The notes under the pieces: model-generated
What the model was told of the DNA's origin: nothing
Databases searched by the model: none
The model's input: only the letters and a program-made list of their open reading frames with translations
Assembly: GCA_002245135.1 (NCBI GenBank)
Contig: NGBS01000603.1
Location: 1-64,000, forward strand
Length of the DNA: 64,000 bases
Source: Proteromonas lacertae
Taxonomy: Eukaryota > Sar > Bigyra > Opalinata > Proteromonadidae
Direction of reading: 5' to 3'
Shown here: in pieces, positions 25,941 to 39,003 of the stretch
Numbering within the stretch: position 1 is the first letter of the stretch
How the letters are laid out: each line of letters opens with the position of its first letter
Translations under genes and position numbers: made by a program

Positions 25941-26537
25941 TCATTTCTGAAACACTTGTTTAAATGATTCTAAATCGCTAAACACATATCTCATCCGATT
26001 AGATTTAGTTGAAATATAAGATACATACGAATATTTTGGTGTTTTACTTATATCTTCTTTTCTATGCTTATTATTCATTATATTCTTCACATTTCTATAA
26101 AAAAATAATACATATATATAACATCATTCATCTAAATATATACCTCCTATTACATTGAATTATATCATCTTCTATGACGTTGCTTAGTGAAATATTATTT
26201 ACTTTGACTTTCTTGCTCTGTTGTTCTTCATTCTGATTTGAGGGACTCACACTCTCAATAAATACAGATTTTGGAATAATTGGTCTATTTTTGGTTGACA
26301 AAAAATTCATCACATTATATGTATTATCTTCTACAAAATATACATTATTATATAAGATAAAACAGACATACTATCACTCTTTGGTGTATTTTTACTAATA
26401 TTTCTGTTAACTTCGTTATTTTCATTTTCATCTTCTTCAACTTGTTGATTCTTCTTGCTCCTAGCCTTTCTTTTCATCAATTTTAAAAATTCTATTATGA
26501 AACGAATATATTTTTGAAATAAATAAACTAATATCAC
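25941..26537 (-). CDS. Small unknown protein with N-terminal membrane segment
   Basis: Three exons join by GT-AG introns (~26314-26354 and ~26097-26143). The visible start is a hydrophobic stretch ('ILVYLFQKYIRFIIEFL'), then a basic patch ('MKRKARSKK') and a Ser/Asn-rich body ending '..SDLESFKQVFQK'. The open frame begins just after a likely intron end near 26560 and no ATG is visible further upstream before mevalonate kinase, so the true start is uncertain. No family recognised. Confidence 0.4.
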
Positions 26538-26625
26538 ACCAATGATTATTGTGATTCTATAACAGTATTATTAGTATAATTTACTCAAACAAAAAAAGAG
26601 GAAAAAAAGTGAAAAATAAATAAAT

Positions 26626-27918
26626 TTATAGCAAACTACACGGAGAAGCAGTCATACTCATATCTTTATGTATTAAAACTCCATTACCACCCACTTCTGC
26701 TAAAAAACAACTCATCTTTTCTTCTTTTAAATCTTTGCAGATCAATTCACTTTTACCCTTTTCCTCATCTTTAATTATACAATAAACACAACCACCACCT
26801 CCAGCACCGGTTATTTTACCTTTTAAATCATATTTACTCAATATCTCACAGGCTTTATCTATTTTTTCATGTGAAACACCCAGCTCTTCTAAATATCTTT
26901 GATTCTTTTCTATATTCTTATTCAGTGAATCTATTCGATTATTATCTCTAGGATTTTTGATTAATAGTTCAATTTCTTTTACACAATTATTCATTAATTC
27001 ATCCATATCTTTTAATATTGTATTTTTATATTTTATTTTCTCTTTTACTATATTTACCATATCTAATGTACAGTGATCTATATTTGTATTGATAATCAAT
27101 AATTTCAAAATTGGGAAATTATGATAACTTTTCTTGGGGCGAATTTTCGAATAAGCACATGCACCACCATACGTTGAAATAGTATTATCAATACCACTCA
27201 AATTATTACCATGAAATATACATTCCGATTTGAATGAATAACTGTTTATTGTGTTTTGAAAATGTTTACATGGAACTATGTCACTTCATATTATTGTTAT
27301 TCAATAGATCCATTCTACATTCAGGACATTTATTTTCATGAATATTGTAATAGTAATATTCTAGCAATACGGTTGTTACACACACACTAAATGCAGATGA
27401 ACTACCTAAACCTGCACTTATTGGTAATTCACTCGATCTTATTGTGATATCAAAACCTAAATCTTCTTTTTCTCTATATTCACTTAATAGTTGAGGTTTT
27501 TCTAGAATATATGGGAAAATTGAAATTATTAAATAAATTAATGAACTTAACGAACGGGTAACAGAGTTTATTTTACTGAATTTGTTACAAAAATTAATTA
27601 ACTGCTGTTTAACATCATCATTGGGTTTATCAGAGCTTCGCTGGTGGGAAGAATCCTTTAAGGTGTTTGAAAGCTTCGTGTATTTCAGTTAATTTGATAG
27701 AGATGGGTAAACGATCTACAGTGAGGAGATTTGAAAAATATATATTTATTGCATCTTGATCATTTGTAGTCTATGTAAAATATATACTGATTTTTACATA
27801 CTAGTGAAGCATGAACTCTGAGTGAACTGAGAGACACTGCAATTGCTGTAGAATTATACATCACTACATGTTCTCCAAACAGAATTACTTTTCCTGGAGC
27901 AGAAGAGAAAAAACGCAT
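26626..27918 (-). CDS. MVK: Mevalonate kinase
   Basis: GHMP-family enzyme phosphorylating mevalonate to 5-phosphomevalonate in isoprenoid synthesis (cytosol or peroxisome). Motif 1 'SAPGKVILFGEHVV' is at the N-terminus, motif 2 'PISAGLGSSSAFSV' in the middle, 'SGIDNTISTYGGA' and motif 3 'KITGAGGGGCVY' near the C-terminus. Start is the ATG at 27918 ('MRFFSSAPGK'). One 31-nt intron lies at ~27772-27802. The frame has to step +1 twice with no intron: near 27630-27640 ('..FFPPAK' into '..DKPNDDVKQQ') and near 27281-27287 ('..LLNNNNMK' into 'DIVPCKHFQNT'). All catalytic motifs are intact, so the gene does not look dead. Confidence 0.9.
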
Positions 27919-28008
27919 TTTATGAAAATTTATTCAAATCCTTCTCTCAAGCTAAAGAAAAAAATCATTTTTGAATTTGAGCGAATCTACAGCAAACACA
28001 AGTTCGAA

Positions 28009-30349
28009 TATGTCTTTTTCTGCACAAGGAGACTCTAATTTACAAGGTATATCACCGAATATATCAATAAATCAGACAAATACCTATTTGTCAGAACAAG
28101 TCCAAAATAATACTAATAAGTATATCATTAAATGTATTTAATGTTGTATAATATAGTTTAAATGATAAAAATGTTGTTAATCAACCTAAATCTTCACAGA
28201 CTGTAGCAAGATCCATTAAATAGAAGAGAAAATTGGTCTACTCATTTAGCTCCAGATGGTAGAGAATATTACTACAATTCTGTAGATTTACTAGTTTCTC
28301 TAATTTCTCTAGGTTACTAATACTAGTACATTTGACAAACCTGACTGTCTAAAAAGTGAAGAAGAAAGAGCATTAAAATGTGATTGGAAAGAGTATTTAG
28401 CAGATGGAAAGAAATATTGGTATAATCACATAACCAATCAATCAGTATGGGATAAACCAGGTATTATTATTATTATTATTATGTATATAGCTGAATATCA
28501 AGATTATGAAAACAAATTAAAAGCAATATTAGAAAGAGAAAAACAAAGAGAAATGAGTAATAAAAATATAGAAAATAGTAATAATGTTGATAGTAATAAT
28601 AATAATAATGTATAATATATATATATATATATATATAATTTAATATTAGATAAATGAAAATGTACTTATTCCACAAACAATATCTACAACAACAACAACA
28701 ACAAATATAAAAATTGTTAATACCATACCAACATCATCAAATAATATTAATTCAACAATCACACCAAAATCGAAAGTTCCAGTTTATAAATCAGAATCAG
28801 ATGCAAAACAAGTATTCTTTGATTTATTAGATGAAAGTAAAGTGACTAGTAAAACACCTTGGGCTGAGATTGTTAAAATTGTTTCCAATGATATTAGATG
28901 GCAATCTTTATCAACTGTTGGACAAAGAAAACAAGCTTGGAGTATATATACATATAATAATATATAATAATTGTATTTGTTTATTATAATATTTATTTAG
29001 GTGAATGGGTTAATAAAGCAGCAAAACGTGAAGAAGAAGAAGCAAGATTAAGATATGAAAAGAGTATAGATGATTATAATGAATTATTAAAAAGAACAAC
29101 AGAAATTACATCAGATAGTACATGGGGTGAAGTTAAAGTTATACTTGAACACTGTCCAGAGTATCTTTTTTAATTTTTTTATAATAAATACAAATAGATA
29201 TTCAGCTTTAAACAATGAGAAAAAAAGAAGAGATTTATATTTCGATTATATTCACGAATTAGAGAAAAAAGAACAGAGAAGAAAGAAGGCAGAGAAAGAA
29301 TACGAATATTGCTGCATTAAAAGAAATATTAAAGACAAAGACTTACACCAGCAGAACAAAATATGATAAAATTAAAGAAGATTTAAGGGATGAAAAATGT
29401 TGGATTGTATATTTTATTATATTATATTATTTGTAAATAGGACTTAGATCGAGATGATAAACATAAAATATATTCAGATTATATAAAATCCAAAATAGAC
29501 GAAGAAAAAGCGATTCAAAAACAAATTATTACAGAATGTGAAGAAGAACTAACCAAAGCTAATATTCAAATTAATAGATGAAGTGAAAATATGTAGTTCT
29601 ACAAGATGGAAAGATATCAAATCAACAATCTCTCAATATCCATTTTATAAGAAGTTAAAATCAATAGATGTAAGTTGTCATGATTTGTATGATAATATAT
29701 TACGTAAATATAAACGAATATTGAGAGATCCGCTTGATATAATATCGAAATTTATAAAAGAGAAAGAGATTGTTTTTACTGAAGATTTGACTTATGATTT
29801 TATATCAAATTCAATAAATGAAAAGTGCTGAAGAAGGTGAAAAGATTAAAGAAATGAATAATAAAGATAATACAATGTTGAAAAGATCATTTTATGAATT
29901 ACTATATGTTGTATATATATATATATATTATACATATATAGTATCGATATGAAAAAGAAAAAGATAGAAAGAAGTTTTTCTCATTATTAAAAGAGTATTA
30001 TTATAAAGAAAAACATTTAGGAATAACGTATGATCAAGCCAAAGAGAAATTAGCAGGTAAAAGTGATTGGGAAAGAATAATGTCACCAGAAGAAAGACAG
30101 GAATTATTTAATGATTATATGACTAAATTGGAGAAGAAGATAAAAAGTAAAAAAGAGGAGGAAAATAAAGAAGACAAAAAGGATGATAGTAAAGTAATGG
30201 AGGAAGAAGAAAAGAAAGAAGAAGAAAATAATGTAAATGATGATGATACAAAGACAGAAACAGGAGAAGCTATAAAGAGAAAACTTGAAGATAGTGATGA
30301 TGCTGAAAAAGTAGTGAAAAAGGTAGAAACTGATGTTAATGCTCAATAG
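28009..30349 (+). CDS. PRPF40: Prp40 splicing factor (tandem WW and FF domains)
   Basis: U1 snRNP-associated factor bridging 5' splice site and branch point. Two WW domains are clear: 'WSTHLAPDGREYYYNS' and 'WKEYLADGKKYWYNH'. At least four FF domains follow ('AKQVFFDLLDESKV...TPWAEI', 'AALKEILKTKTY', 'SSTRWKDIKSTI'), then an acidic Lys/Glu tail. Introns of 27-50 nt interrupt it. Four +1 steps are needed: at AAA-TAG 28218-28223 just before WW1, near 29295-29320, near 29565-29581, and near 29823-29831. In each case conserved WW or FF residues resume immediately in the new frame and no GT-AG intron fits. A splicing factor with this many steps is unlikely to be a simple pseudogene. Confidence 0.88.
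28218..28223 (+). other. Candidate +1 frameshift site, AAA-TAG, in Prp40
   Basis: In the N-terminal frame, '..ARSIK' is followed at once by TAG. Skipping the T gives AGA and the first WW domain ('RRENWSTHLAPDG'). No intron boundary is nearby. The motif AAA-TAG is one of those used for +1 frameshifting in Euplotes. Confidence 0.5.
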
Positions 30350-30590
30350 TAAATAGTTTTTTCAATTTTTGTTATTATTTTCGATATTTTTTGAAACACC
30401 AAATTCAAAATTATTCTTTTCTTCTCAAAATTCAATGAAATTTAACAAGTTATCAGATTTATTATCAGCCTTTTACAAAATTCACCCATTGTGTGATGTA
30501 TCGGTATAAAAACTATCTCACCTTAGTCACCTCAGTCTTTAGAATTTCATAAGAGACTTGTATTAATTCAAAATTATGCTTTAGTTTGAT

Positions 30591-31411
30591 ATGGCTAGTG
30601 ATGTAAAACGTAGATGTCTTTTTATGGGTGCGCCAGGAGCTGGTAAAGGAACCTACGGCAAAATAATGAGTCCTTTATTAAATGTTGAGAATATTGCAAT
30701 AGGTGATATTATTAGATCAGAAATTAAGAATAAAACAGATGATGGAATGAAGTGTAAGGTATTAGACATAAATTTATCTGACATTCATATTAATAGATGT
30801 ACAGTGATAAAGGTGAGTTAGTTCCTGATGAAATAGTTAATCATATGGTATTTCATGTTCTTTCACAGCCGAAATACTCTCATGGTTATATTTTAGATGG
30901 TTTTCCTAGAAATATTGATCAAGCTAAAGCACTACAACAACAATCAAAAATTGATTTAGCAATTCATTTCAATCTTCCTGATGATGTTTTAATTGGCAAA
31001 TTATTGGGCAGAAGAATGTGTTCTGAATGTGGTCATGGTTATAATGTGTGTAATATCGATCGTATTTATATAATCTATTTATTCATGTTTGTGTTATAGA
31101 AGATGGAATAAAAGATGGAGCCAATTTTGCCTAAACATGAAGGAATATGTGATTTATGTGGTGGAAAATTAATAAAAAGAAAAGACGATACATATGAAAC
31201 AATTAAAAATAGATTAGAAGTGTATAAGAAGAATACATTTCCATTAATTGAGTATTATAACAACCAAGGAGTATTGTTTGAATTTGAAGTAAAATTGGGA
31301 ATAAAGGATATGTGTAGATGTGCAGATGTTATTGCCTTAAAATTATTTAATAATTATTTTAATCAGAATAAAGAAAAAGTCAATTCTGAATTTAAAGATT
31401 TAGTTTCTTAA
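30591..31411 (+). CDS. AK: Adenylate kinase with zinc-type lid
   Basis: Interconverts ATP + AMP and 2 ADP. P-loop 'GAPGAGKGTYG', AMP-binding 'ILDGFPRN', and a Cys4 lid (C-x2-C 'CSECG', then 'CDLCGG') typical of zinc-lid forms. Introns of 38 nt each at ~30759-30796 and ~31062-31099 join in phase. The lid needs a +1 step at 31114: '..DQDGIK' then 'MEPILPKHEG'. Upstream (from the ATG at 30435) there is a possible short exon pair coding 'MKFNKLSDLLSAFYKI' that could add an N-terminal extension, perhaps for targeting, but reaching the kinase frame would also need a +1 step, so I keep the start at 30591. Confidence 0.88.
31111..31117 (+). other. Candidate +1 frameshift site in adenylate kinase lid (AAA-G-ATG)
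   Basis: After AAA (31111-31113) the extra G at 31114 must be skipped to read ATG GAG CCA, which restores the conserved lid between the two Cys pairs. The preceding intron ends at 31099 and is in phase, so an intron does not explain the step. Confidence 0.5.
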
Positions 31412-31554
31412 GTGTTTTGTTGCTTATTTATTATTTTTTAATTCTATTTTGTTTTTTAAAGAGGTAAATTTATAAATAAGTCATAACAATATTCTAATGT
31501 AAGTAAATGTATCTAATTACTATTATAAATGTGTAATTATTATTATTTGGACTA

Positions 31555-33641
31555 TTATAGACGTGTAGGAGCAGGAAATAAAGTCGCTAATTTTTCAACA
31601 AGAGCTTCAGTATCTAATATAATAATAACAAACAATAAAAATATACTTCTGTCACCAATATTTTGGTCAATTACTGACATTATAATACAAAGTCCTTGAT
31701 AAATACTTAAAGGATGCTAAATAAATAATATTAAATATATGTATACTTTTAAGTCAAAAATAAATGAATCATCACCAGTTCTTCCAAACTGCAAAACTGT
31801 TTCATTTCCAAATGGCTATTGAAATAATAATAATAATAGTATATTATATAATATATATACTACTTGTAACAATTGAAAATTCTTTGTAGATGGTTTTGTT
31901 ACTCTACCACCGAACGGCATAATATGTCCATGATGCTCAGGCGACCAAACTGGTTTCTATTATAGAATAAATAAATATATAATAAATATATACTCTTGAT
32001 CTTAATATAATAAAATCATTATAATGATCATTACATATTCTAGTATACAATGTTCCACTACTTGTATCTGTTATTTTTTCTGATATATCATCTACTACAT
32101 TTGGTAATACTGCAAATATATCAGGTGGACTATCATTTGGTGAACTATACAAAAATAAAATAAATATATAATATACTTATAAAACACAATTCCCATTTCA
32201 TCTCTCACTAATTCTTTTTGATCTGTCCTTGTAGGATTTTTACCATTACTATATATTGAATAATATGTAGGATTCTAAATAAATAATTATTATTGATAAG
32301 ATATTATATACAACATGTAATCTCACTTTACCTAAATGATAATGTGGTTCAACAAAATCACTATCTGACATTGACACTGCATAATAGGATGTTTTTGAAT
32401 TGATATTCTTTTTACAAGATAATAAGTAAGTATGATCATGTGGATAATCTAAACTAACATGATATACATTACCACTCATATGCTTCTCTCGACTAATACA
32501 ACACTATTTAATAAATAAATAAATAAATAAATATGTAAATATATACTTTGAGTATAGCTGTATTAGATGGTAAAGGATTTAATATATATTCTCTTAGTGT
32601 TTCAATGTTATTATCTTTGAGAGGAAATGGTATTCTTCTTCCTTGTTCATCGTATTCATGATGTTCTTTACTTTTACTACCACTGGCATCACCACCACCA
32701 TCAGATACAGCACCACCTTTCTTCTTTATATTAATCATTTCAATCATTTTAAACATATCCATTTCAACATCCTCTAATTCTTCTAATTCTTCTTTTTTTC
32801 TTTCTTCTTCTGCTTCAGCCATGTCTTCATCTAACATCCTTTCAGCTGCTTTTAATTCTTCTAATGTAATTGGCATCATATATCTTGCATAATTTTCAGC
32901 TGAACAGGATAATGATCGTTTTGTATGAATAGTGAATGGTGAATCAACATCAACAGTTGGTGTAGTTGGTGGATTTAACATATTATTTATGTTATTGTTG
33001 TTATTATTACGTGGAGTAGTAGGTGAAGGGGGACAGAATATACCTGAGTCTGATCTAAGAAATGAAGATGATTTACTTTCAGAGATATTTTGTGAAATAG
33101 ATTGACTACTAGATCTCTGCATATTGACTAGTTTACGATGACTCATTGTAGGAGTGAATTTGAGATGATATGATGAGTTAAAAGAAGGAGATTCTACTCT
33201 ATAGTTTGGACGCTTTCTTGGACTTACTCTTGGTGGTGTTTTAGGTCTACTTGGAGTAATAGGGAGTTCTTCTTTCTCTTCTCTTGGTGAGGAATGAGTA
33301 TTAACATCTTGTTTTGAATCTCCACAATCATTATTGTCAAAATCATCTAAATTAAAAGGACATGGTAGTGAATCATCCTCCAAATAATCTAACTCAGAAT
33401 TGTGTTCAGAGAGATTATCTTCTTTATACAGCGGGGGAGAGTCTAATCCATCATTGGGAACTAGTTTTATAAAATATGAAAAAATAATACTGACCACTTT
33501 TAATGGATTATCTATTGAGCTTTTACAACTTTCAGATTGTACATAGCTCTTTTTACTTTCAAATGTCAACGAAAACTTCGTATTATTTTCATCCCTTTTA
33601 GCTCTATACTATATTTTACAATAATCATACTCGTTTAGCAT
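31555..33641 (-). CDS. TULP: Tubby-like protein
   Basis: C-terminal tubby beta-barrel, known to bind phosphoinositides and to help move receptors into cilia. The barrel is recognised by 'LLSCKKNINSKTSYYAVS', 'LGK..NPTYYSIYSNGKNP', 'EMGIVFY', 'KPVWSPEHHGHIMPFGGRVT', 'STKNFQL' and 'LQFGRTGDDSF'. The N-terminal ~280 residues are Ser/Pro-rich and acidic, with several 'PSRPKTPPRVSPRK'-like phosphorylation-type patches, and a coiled Glu-rich stretch precedes the barrel. About seven small GT-AG introns join in phase. The start chosen is the ATG at 33641 ('MLNEAKRDEN') after which a 27-nt intron leads into the long exon. No frameshift. Fits with the ciliary genes in this window. Confidence 0.85.
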
Positions 33642-34155
33642 ATTTGAAAATTTTCAAAAAAAAAATGTTTCAAGCATCTTCCAAGCTTTTCAAAAAACTT
33701 AACATCTACAATTGTCAGAGTAACAGGAATTGTTTATATTTATATCTTCTGCTATTTAATGTGCATGGTTAAAAAATGTAGTGAATACATCGTTATAAAG
33801 ACATTTAATAATATTAATATTCAAAGCCGGTATTTTATTAGTTCATTTCATCATATATTAGGTATATATTCAGAAAATAATATTTAAAAAAATGTATATA
33901 AATGGACTTTCATTAAAGTCACTTTAAACCAGCCAATATTGTAATAATATATCTTAGAAGGTAATATTCGATCAAGATATTAATTTAATGAGAATATCTC
34001 AATAATGTAAATTTTGATTTTCAGATTAAGTCTAGTTTTAACATTTTTTCCTTCATAGAACAGTAATATTTGTTATTCAATTAACATATTGTCCATTCAT
34101 CTGCCTTCAATGAGTTTGCTGTTCATTCTTAGCTTGGCTTGATCAAACGTAAATA
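33642..34155. other. Divergent intergenic region
   Basis: About 510 nt between the divergently transcribed tubby-like and EGF-repeat genes; it must hold both promoters. I see only AT-rich sequence with no recognisable site or RNA gene. Confidence 0.5.
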
Positions 34156-36075
34156 ATGAAGTTTTGTTTATTTATCAGCCTATTGGTAATATCTATAGCT
34201 GTGGCTAGTGATATGAAAGTATTTTGTGTGGATCGATCATCCTACAAAGTAGGAATATGTATTGACAGCAATTGCGAGAAATCGGTGACGCCTTTGGAAG
34301 TGTGTTATAAAGAAGGTCAGTCAATTCACTTCGATGTAGATGGACAAACTAAAGATGTCATTTGTAAGAATCCACAAGTAGTTTGCCAAAATTCTTTAGT
34401 CGCAAATAGAACATTAATGGAAGTAGATAAAGAAGCAAATACTGAAGATAGTACAGAAGGAACTGAAATTGAAAAACCTACTCAAACAAATCCAACTACT
34501 CCAACTTTTAAGCCAACTACCATTCCACCAACAACTGCTGCTCCTACATCTGGATTACCTGATCAACCAATAGTTATACCAGAAGATATTACTGATGTTA
34601 TAAGTGAAAACAGTCAGAAAATAATACAATCTAAGATAGAAGAACAAGCAAGACTTACAAAACAAGAAATAAAAACTCAAATAATGGCGGAAAAACAAGC
34701 ATCAAAGATTATCAATTCAAAACCATTTGCAAATTCAGAAACAACTCAGAAATTCGTTAATTTAATAAACAACACAAATGATTATATCATATTCACATCA
34801 ACAGAAGCAATAGATATGCAAGAATACAGTAAAATAGATTTAAATGAAAAAACTTTAAATGGAAATAATCAGGAAATAATCTTACAATTTAACACTAAAA
34901 AGACAAGTCAAAAAACAATAGAAAGAGTGTTAGAAGATACAACAACATATGAAAATGATAATATCATATCACTTCAATTATTTAGTGAAGTTAATAATAC
35001 AATAATAAAAAATATCAAAATATCAGTAATTGTTAAAGGTTCAAATAATAATTTAAATCCATTAGAAGTAAGAGAATGTGGTATATTTGGTAAATTAAAT
35101 AATGTTACTCTACAAAATGTAGTTGTTTTATTTTACAATCCAATTACATTCAATTGTATGAATAATGAAGGTAAAACTGCTGGAATATTAGTAAATGAAG
35201 CTACAAATTCAATATTCAATAGAGTAAAGGTAGAATTTGCTAATTTTGGAAATGGTTTAGTGTATCTAAATACAACTGATAAAAGTATGGGGTTATTAGT
35301 TGGTAAAGGTGATAATATTACTATTAAAAACACAAATGTAATTGGTGATTCTTTAATTGCATATGGTAGTGGCAATAATAATGGTTTATATGTAGGAGGA
35401 ATGATAAGTGAATTAAATGGAGTAGATAATGTGATTGAATCATCATACGTTGATTTATATTTCTTAAGTTTATATAAGGAGATTAATTATGGTGGTTTAA
35501 TTGGTGTTAGTAAAGGAAGTGTGAAATTTGATAAAGTTTATAATTATGTTAGAAAAGGAATGACTATTGGTGTTAAAACTAAATCTACTTCATTCTCATT
35601 TGGTGGATTAATTGCTATAATTGAAGGAAGTAATGTTGATGTTGTTGATAGTTGGGTTTCTATTAAAACATATGGAATTGAAGCGAATAGTACAACTACT
35701 TCTTTTGGTGGTTTTATTGGTAATAGTAATGATAAAGAGATTAATATATTAAGATCATATGTAAGAATATATACAGGTCATAAGAGATTTATCTTACAAT
35801 CAAATAAAGAAAAGAATGATGGTGTTAAAGTTGGTTATTATTTTGGAGATATTAAATTGAATGAAGAAAAGAAGAATTTAGTATTAAATGAAACTGCTGC
35901 TTATGTTCAAGGATGTACAACTATTGATTGTGTTTATGAACCATATTATAAAATTGGTATTTACTCATCAAATCCTAATACAAGACCACCAGAAGATAAA
36001 AGAATATTAACTGATCCAACTTACATAAACTTAGTTACAGGAGAAGGAGCAATTCCTGCTAAAAATGATAGTAAT

Positions 36076-36114
<39 letters not shown>

Positions 36115-37351
36115 CCATTAGGTTTTACAGATAATATTCAAGAATTTGCTACTTTAACAGGAATGGAAATAGATGAGAGTGGATTGATAGGAAATCCAAA
36201 CAATGTTCAACCATTACCAAATTCACAAAGAGATACTGCAACTCCAACAATTATATTATCACCAGTCAAAGAAGCAGCAGTTGTTAAGAAACTATGTGAA
36301 AATAACTGCAACAATCATGGTGTATGTCAATATGGTAAATGTGTATGTTATCCAGGTTATTTACCATCAACTTGTTTATATAGAAGTTGTCCATATGGAA
36401 CATCACTCTCCAATCCATCTAATGAATATGGAAAAGATGATAGAGTAAATTATGAATGTTCCAATCAAGGTAAATGCAATAGAGATACTGGATTATGTGA
36501 ATGTTTTGCTGGTTATGAAGGAAATGCTTGTCAAAGAAAGAGTTGTCCAAATCAATGTAGTGGTCATGGAGTGTGTGAAACAATTGGTAATGTTGAGTTG
36601 GTTGATAATTATAATAATATGATTATTCATAATGATAAAAATTACATGAAATGGGATAAAGAACATATGCAAGTATGTGTTTGTGATAAAGAATATACTG
36701 GTTATGATTGTTCTCAGAGTATTATATATATATATATATATTATTTATTTTATCATTTTAAATAGAAAAATGTCCATATGGTTATATTCAAGGAAATGAT
36801 TGTGAAGCTGGAGAGTTTTCATCAATTGAAATAAAAATATCAAAAACAAGTCTTACTATTGATTGCGCTTCAACTACATCAAAATGTGTATTTGAAATAT
36901 ACAGATTTATGGGGAAGAGAATGGTATACTGAGAAATTCAATGTTGGATGTAAAAGTGCTTGGGAACAAGCAATTGGTAAATTACCACCAGGTGTTATAT
37001 CATTAGATCCAAACTATGGAATAGAATTTGATAAAACTAGTAGTACTACAACAGATTTAACTGTTACTGTAATGTTTTCAAAACATCAAACTGGAAGACA
37101 GAATGTGGTTGAAGTATTAACTGAAGAAAAAGTAAAAGAAATTCCAGAAATAAAGAATGGAGGAACATTCCACACAATTACAAATACAAATGACTTGCTA
37201 AAAGCTGTTGACTATTGATTATTCAATGGATTTAGTTTCTCCATCAGAAGAATGTAGTAATGCAGGGATATGTGATAGAAATACAGGTTTATGTAAGTGT
37301 TTTGAAGGTTATATTGGTAATTCTTGTAATCAAGCAAGTTCTGTTTTATAA
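34156..37351 (+). CDS. Secreted or surface protein with EGF-like repeats
   Basis: A clear signal peptide ('MKFCLFISLLVISIAVAS') is followed by a Pro/Thr-rich linker, then a ~450-residue Gly/Asn/Val-rich repeat region resembling a right-handed beta-helix, an Asn run, and EGF-like repeats ('CENNCNNHGVCQYGKC', 'CSNQGKCNRDTGLCEC', 'CSGHGVC'). The last part has a 'YTDLWGREWYTEKF' module and a final EGF repeat ('CSNAGICDRNTGLCKC'). One 45-nt intron at ~36720-36764 is in phase. Two +1 steps are needed, near 36885-36895 and 37200-37217. The repeat order is like that of cell-surface proteins common in some stramenopiles and other protists. Adhesion is a guess; no anchor is visible. Confidence 0.7.
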
Positions 37352-37498
37352 ATAATTAAATTTTGGTTAGATTAATACGTGTATTATTATTATAGTAATT
37401 AATAATTATTGTTGTTTTTTAAATCACTTACAAAAATCAAAAATTAATATTCATACTGTTTTTATAAAATAAATAAATTCAATAATATACAACTTTAC

Positions 37499-38842
37499 TT
37501 AACCTTCTTCTCCATCAGCATCTGTTGCAGTTTGTACTTCCTTATAATCCATTTCTAAAGCAGCTAAATCTTCTCTAGCTTCATGAAACTCTTTATCATC
37601 CATACCTTCACCATAATACCAATGCAAAAATGCTTTCTTCTTATACAAACTGTCAAACTTTCTATCAATTCTTCTAAACACTTCAGAGATAGCTGTATTA
37701 TTAGATATCATACAACAAGCTCTTTGTACTCTTGCTAAATCACCACCAGGAACAACAGTTGGTGGTTGACTATTAATACCAATCTTAAATTCAGTAGGAC
37801 ACCAATCCACAAATTGAATTGTATTTTTCTTTGTTTTAATATTGGCAATTGCTGCATTAACTGATGATGTAGCTACATCTCCTCTGTACATACAACAACA
37901 TGCCATATATTTACCTTTCCTTGGATCACATTTAGCCATCATTGCTTCTGGTTCAAACACTTCATTAGTAATTTGAGCTTCTGATAATCTTTCCATTGAT
38001 GCTTTATGAGCTGAGATAATTGGTGAAAAACTACTTAATAAGAAATGAATTCTTGGATAAGGAACTAAGTTAGTTTGAAATTCAGAAATATCACAATTCA
38101 ATACACCATTGAATCTAATAGAAGCAGTTAATGTTGAAATAACTTGAGCAATTAATCTGTTCAAATTAACATAACTTGGTCTTGGTAATCCTAAATACTT
38201 ACCACAAACACTATAAATAGCTTCATTATCTAACAATACAGATACATCAGTGTATTCTAATAAACTATGAGTTGCTAATACTCCATTATATGGTTCTACT
38301 GGAGCTGTACTGATTCTGGGAGATGGGTAAATTGGGAATGATAATTTTGGCTTTTGAGGATAATCATTTGTTATTCTTTCTAATAAAACACTACCAAAGC
38401 CTGCACCTGTACCTCCTCCTACACTATGAAATACGCAGAAACCTTCAAGACCTTCACAATTATCAGCTAGCTTACGAATACGATCTAAACTAATATCAAT
38501 CATTTTTGGTGCAATATTTCTTACACCTCTTGCGAAATTGTTTGCAGCATCTTCTTTTCCACTGACCAATTGTTCTGGATGGTATAATGATCGATATGTT
38601 CCTGTTCGAATTTCATCAATCACAGTTGGTTCAGAATCCATATAAACACATCGAGGTACATGTTTCCCACCAGGAGTGACATCAAAGAATGTATTTTCAC
38701 CACCACCACCTCCTCCATAACTATCACCAGGAGTTACACCATTTGGTTGGATTCCATGCTCCATACAGAACAATTCCCAACAAGCATTACCTGTTTGACA
38801 ACCTCCTTGACCAATATGCAAGCAAATGATTTCTCTCATCAA
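37499..38842 (-). CDS. TUBA: Divergent alpha-tubulin
   Basis: Intronless 447-codon gene. Start '[24 protein letters not shown]' and the GTP loop 'GGGTGAGF' are standard; '[15 protein letters not shown]' keeps the alpha-specific catalytic Glu for beta-tubulin GTP. It is divergent: the loop that normally carries acetylated Lys40 is Gly-rich with no Lys ('[13 protein letters not shown]'), and the C-terminus ends in '..TDADGEEG' without the terminal Tyr used in detyrosination. These features suggest a specialised isotype rather than the main one. No frameshift. It lies back-to-tail with CFAP100. Confidence 0.93.
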   Translation of the reverse strand: MMREIICLHIGQGGCQTGNACWELFCMEHGIQPNGVTPGDSYGGGGGGENTFFDVTPGGKHVPRCVYMDSEPTVIDEIRTGTYRSLYHPEQLVSGKEDAANNFARGVRNIAPKMIDISLDRIRKLADNCEGLEGFCVFHSVGGGTGAGFGSVLLERITNDYPQKPKLSFPIYPSPRISTAPVEPYNGVLATHSLLEYTDVSVLLDNEAIYSVCGKYLGLPRPSYVNLNRLIAQVISTLTASIRFNGVLNCDISEFQTNLVPYPRIHFLLSSFSPIISAHKASMERLSEAQITNEVFEPEAMMAKCDPRKGKYMACCCMYRGDVATSSVNAAIANIKTKKNTIQFVDWCPTEFKIGINSQPPTVVPGGDLARVQRACCMISNNTAISEVFRRIDRKFDSLYKKKAFLHWYYGEGMDDKEFHEAREDLAALEMDYKEVQTATDADGEEG

Positions 38843-39003
38843 TAAAAAGAAAGATAAAGATTAAAAATTGTATAACTGAAAGATATGGTTATTAAAAAAT
38901 ATCTTTTCAAAAACCAAAAATTATTAAAAAGTCAAATATCTCATCATATATTGTTTATTATCCAACAAAAAATTATATAAAACTATACATAACAATAATA
39001 AAA

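Noticed and set aside
36080-36120. CRISPR or satellite arrays
   Set aside because: Only simple AAT/TTA microsatellites coding Asn or lying in introns; no spaced direct repeats anywhere.
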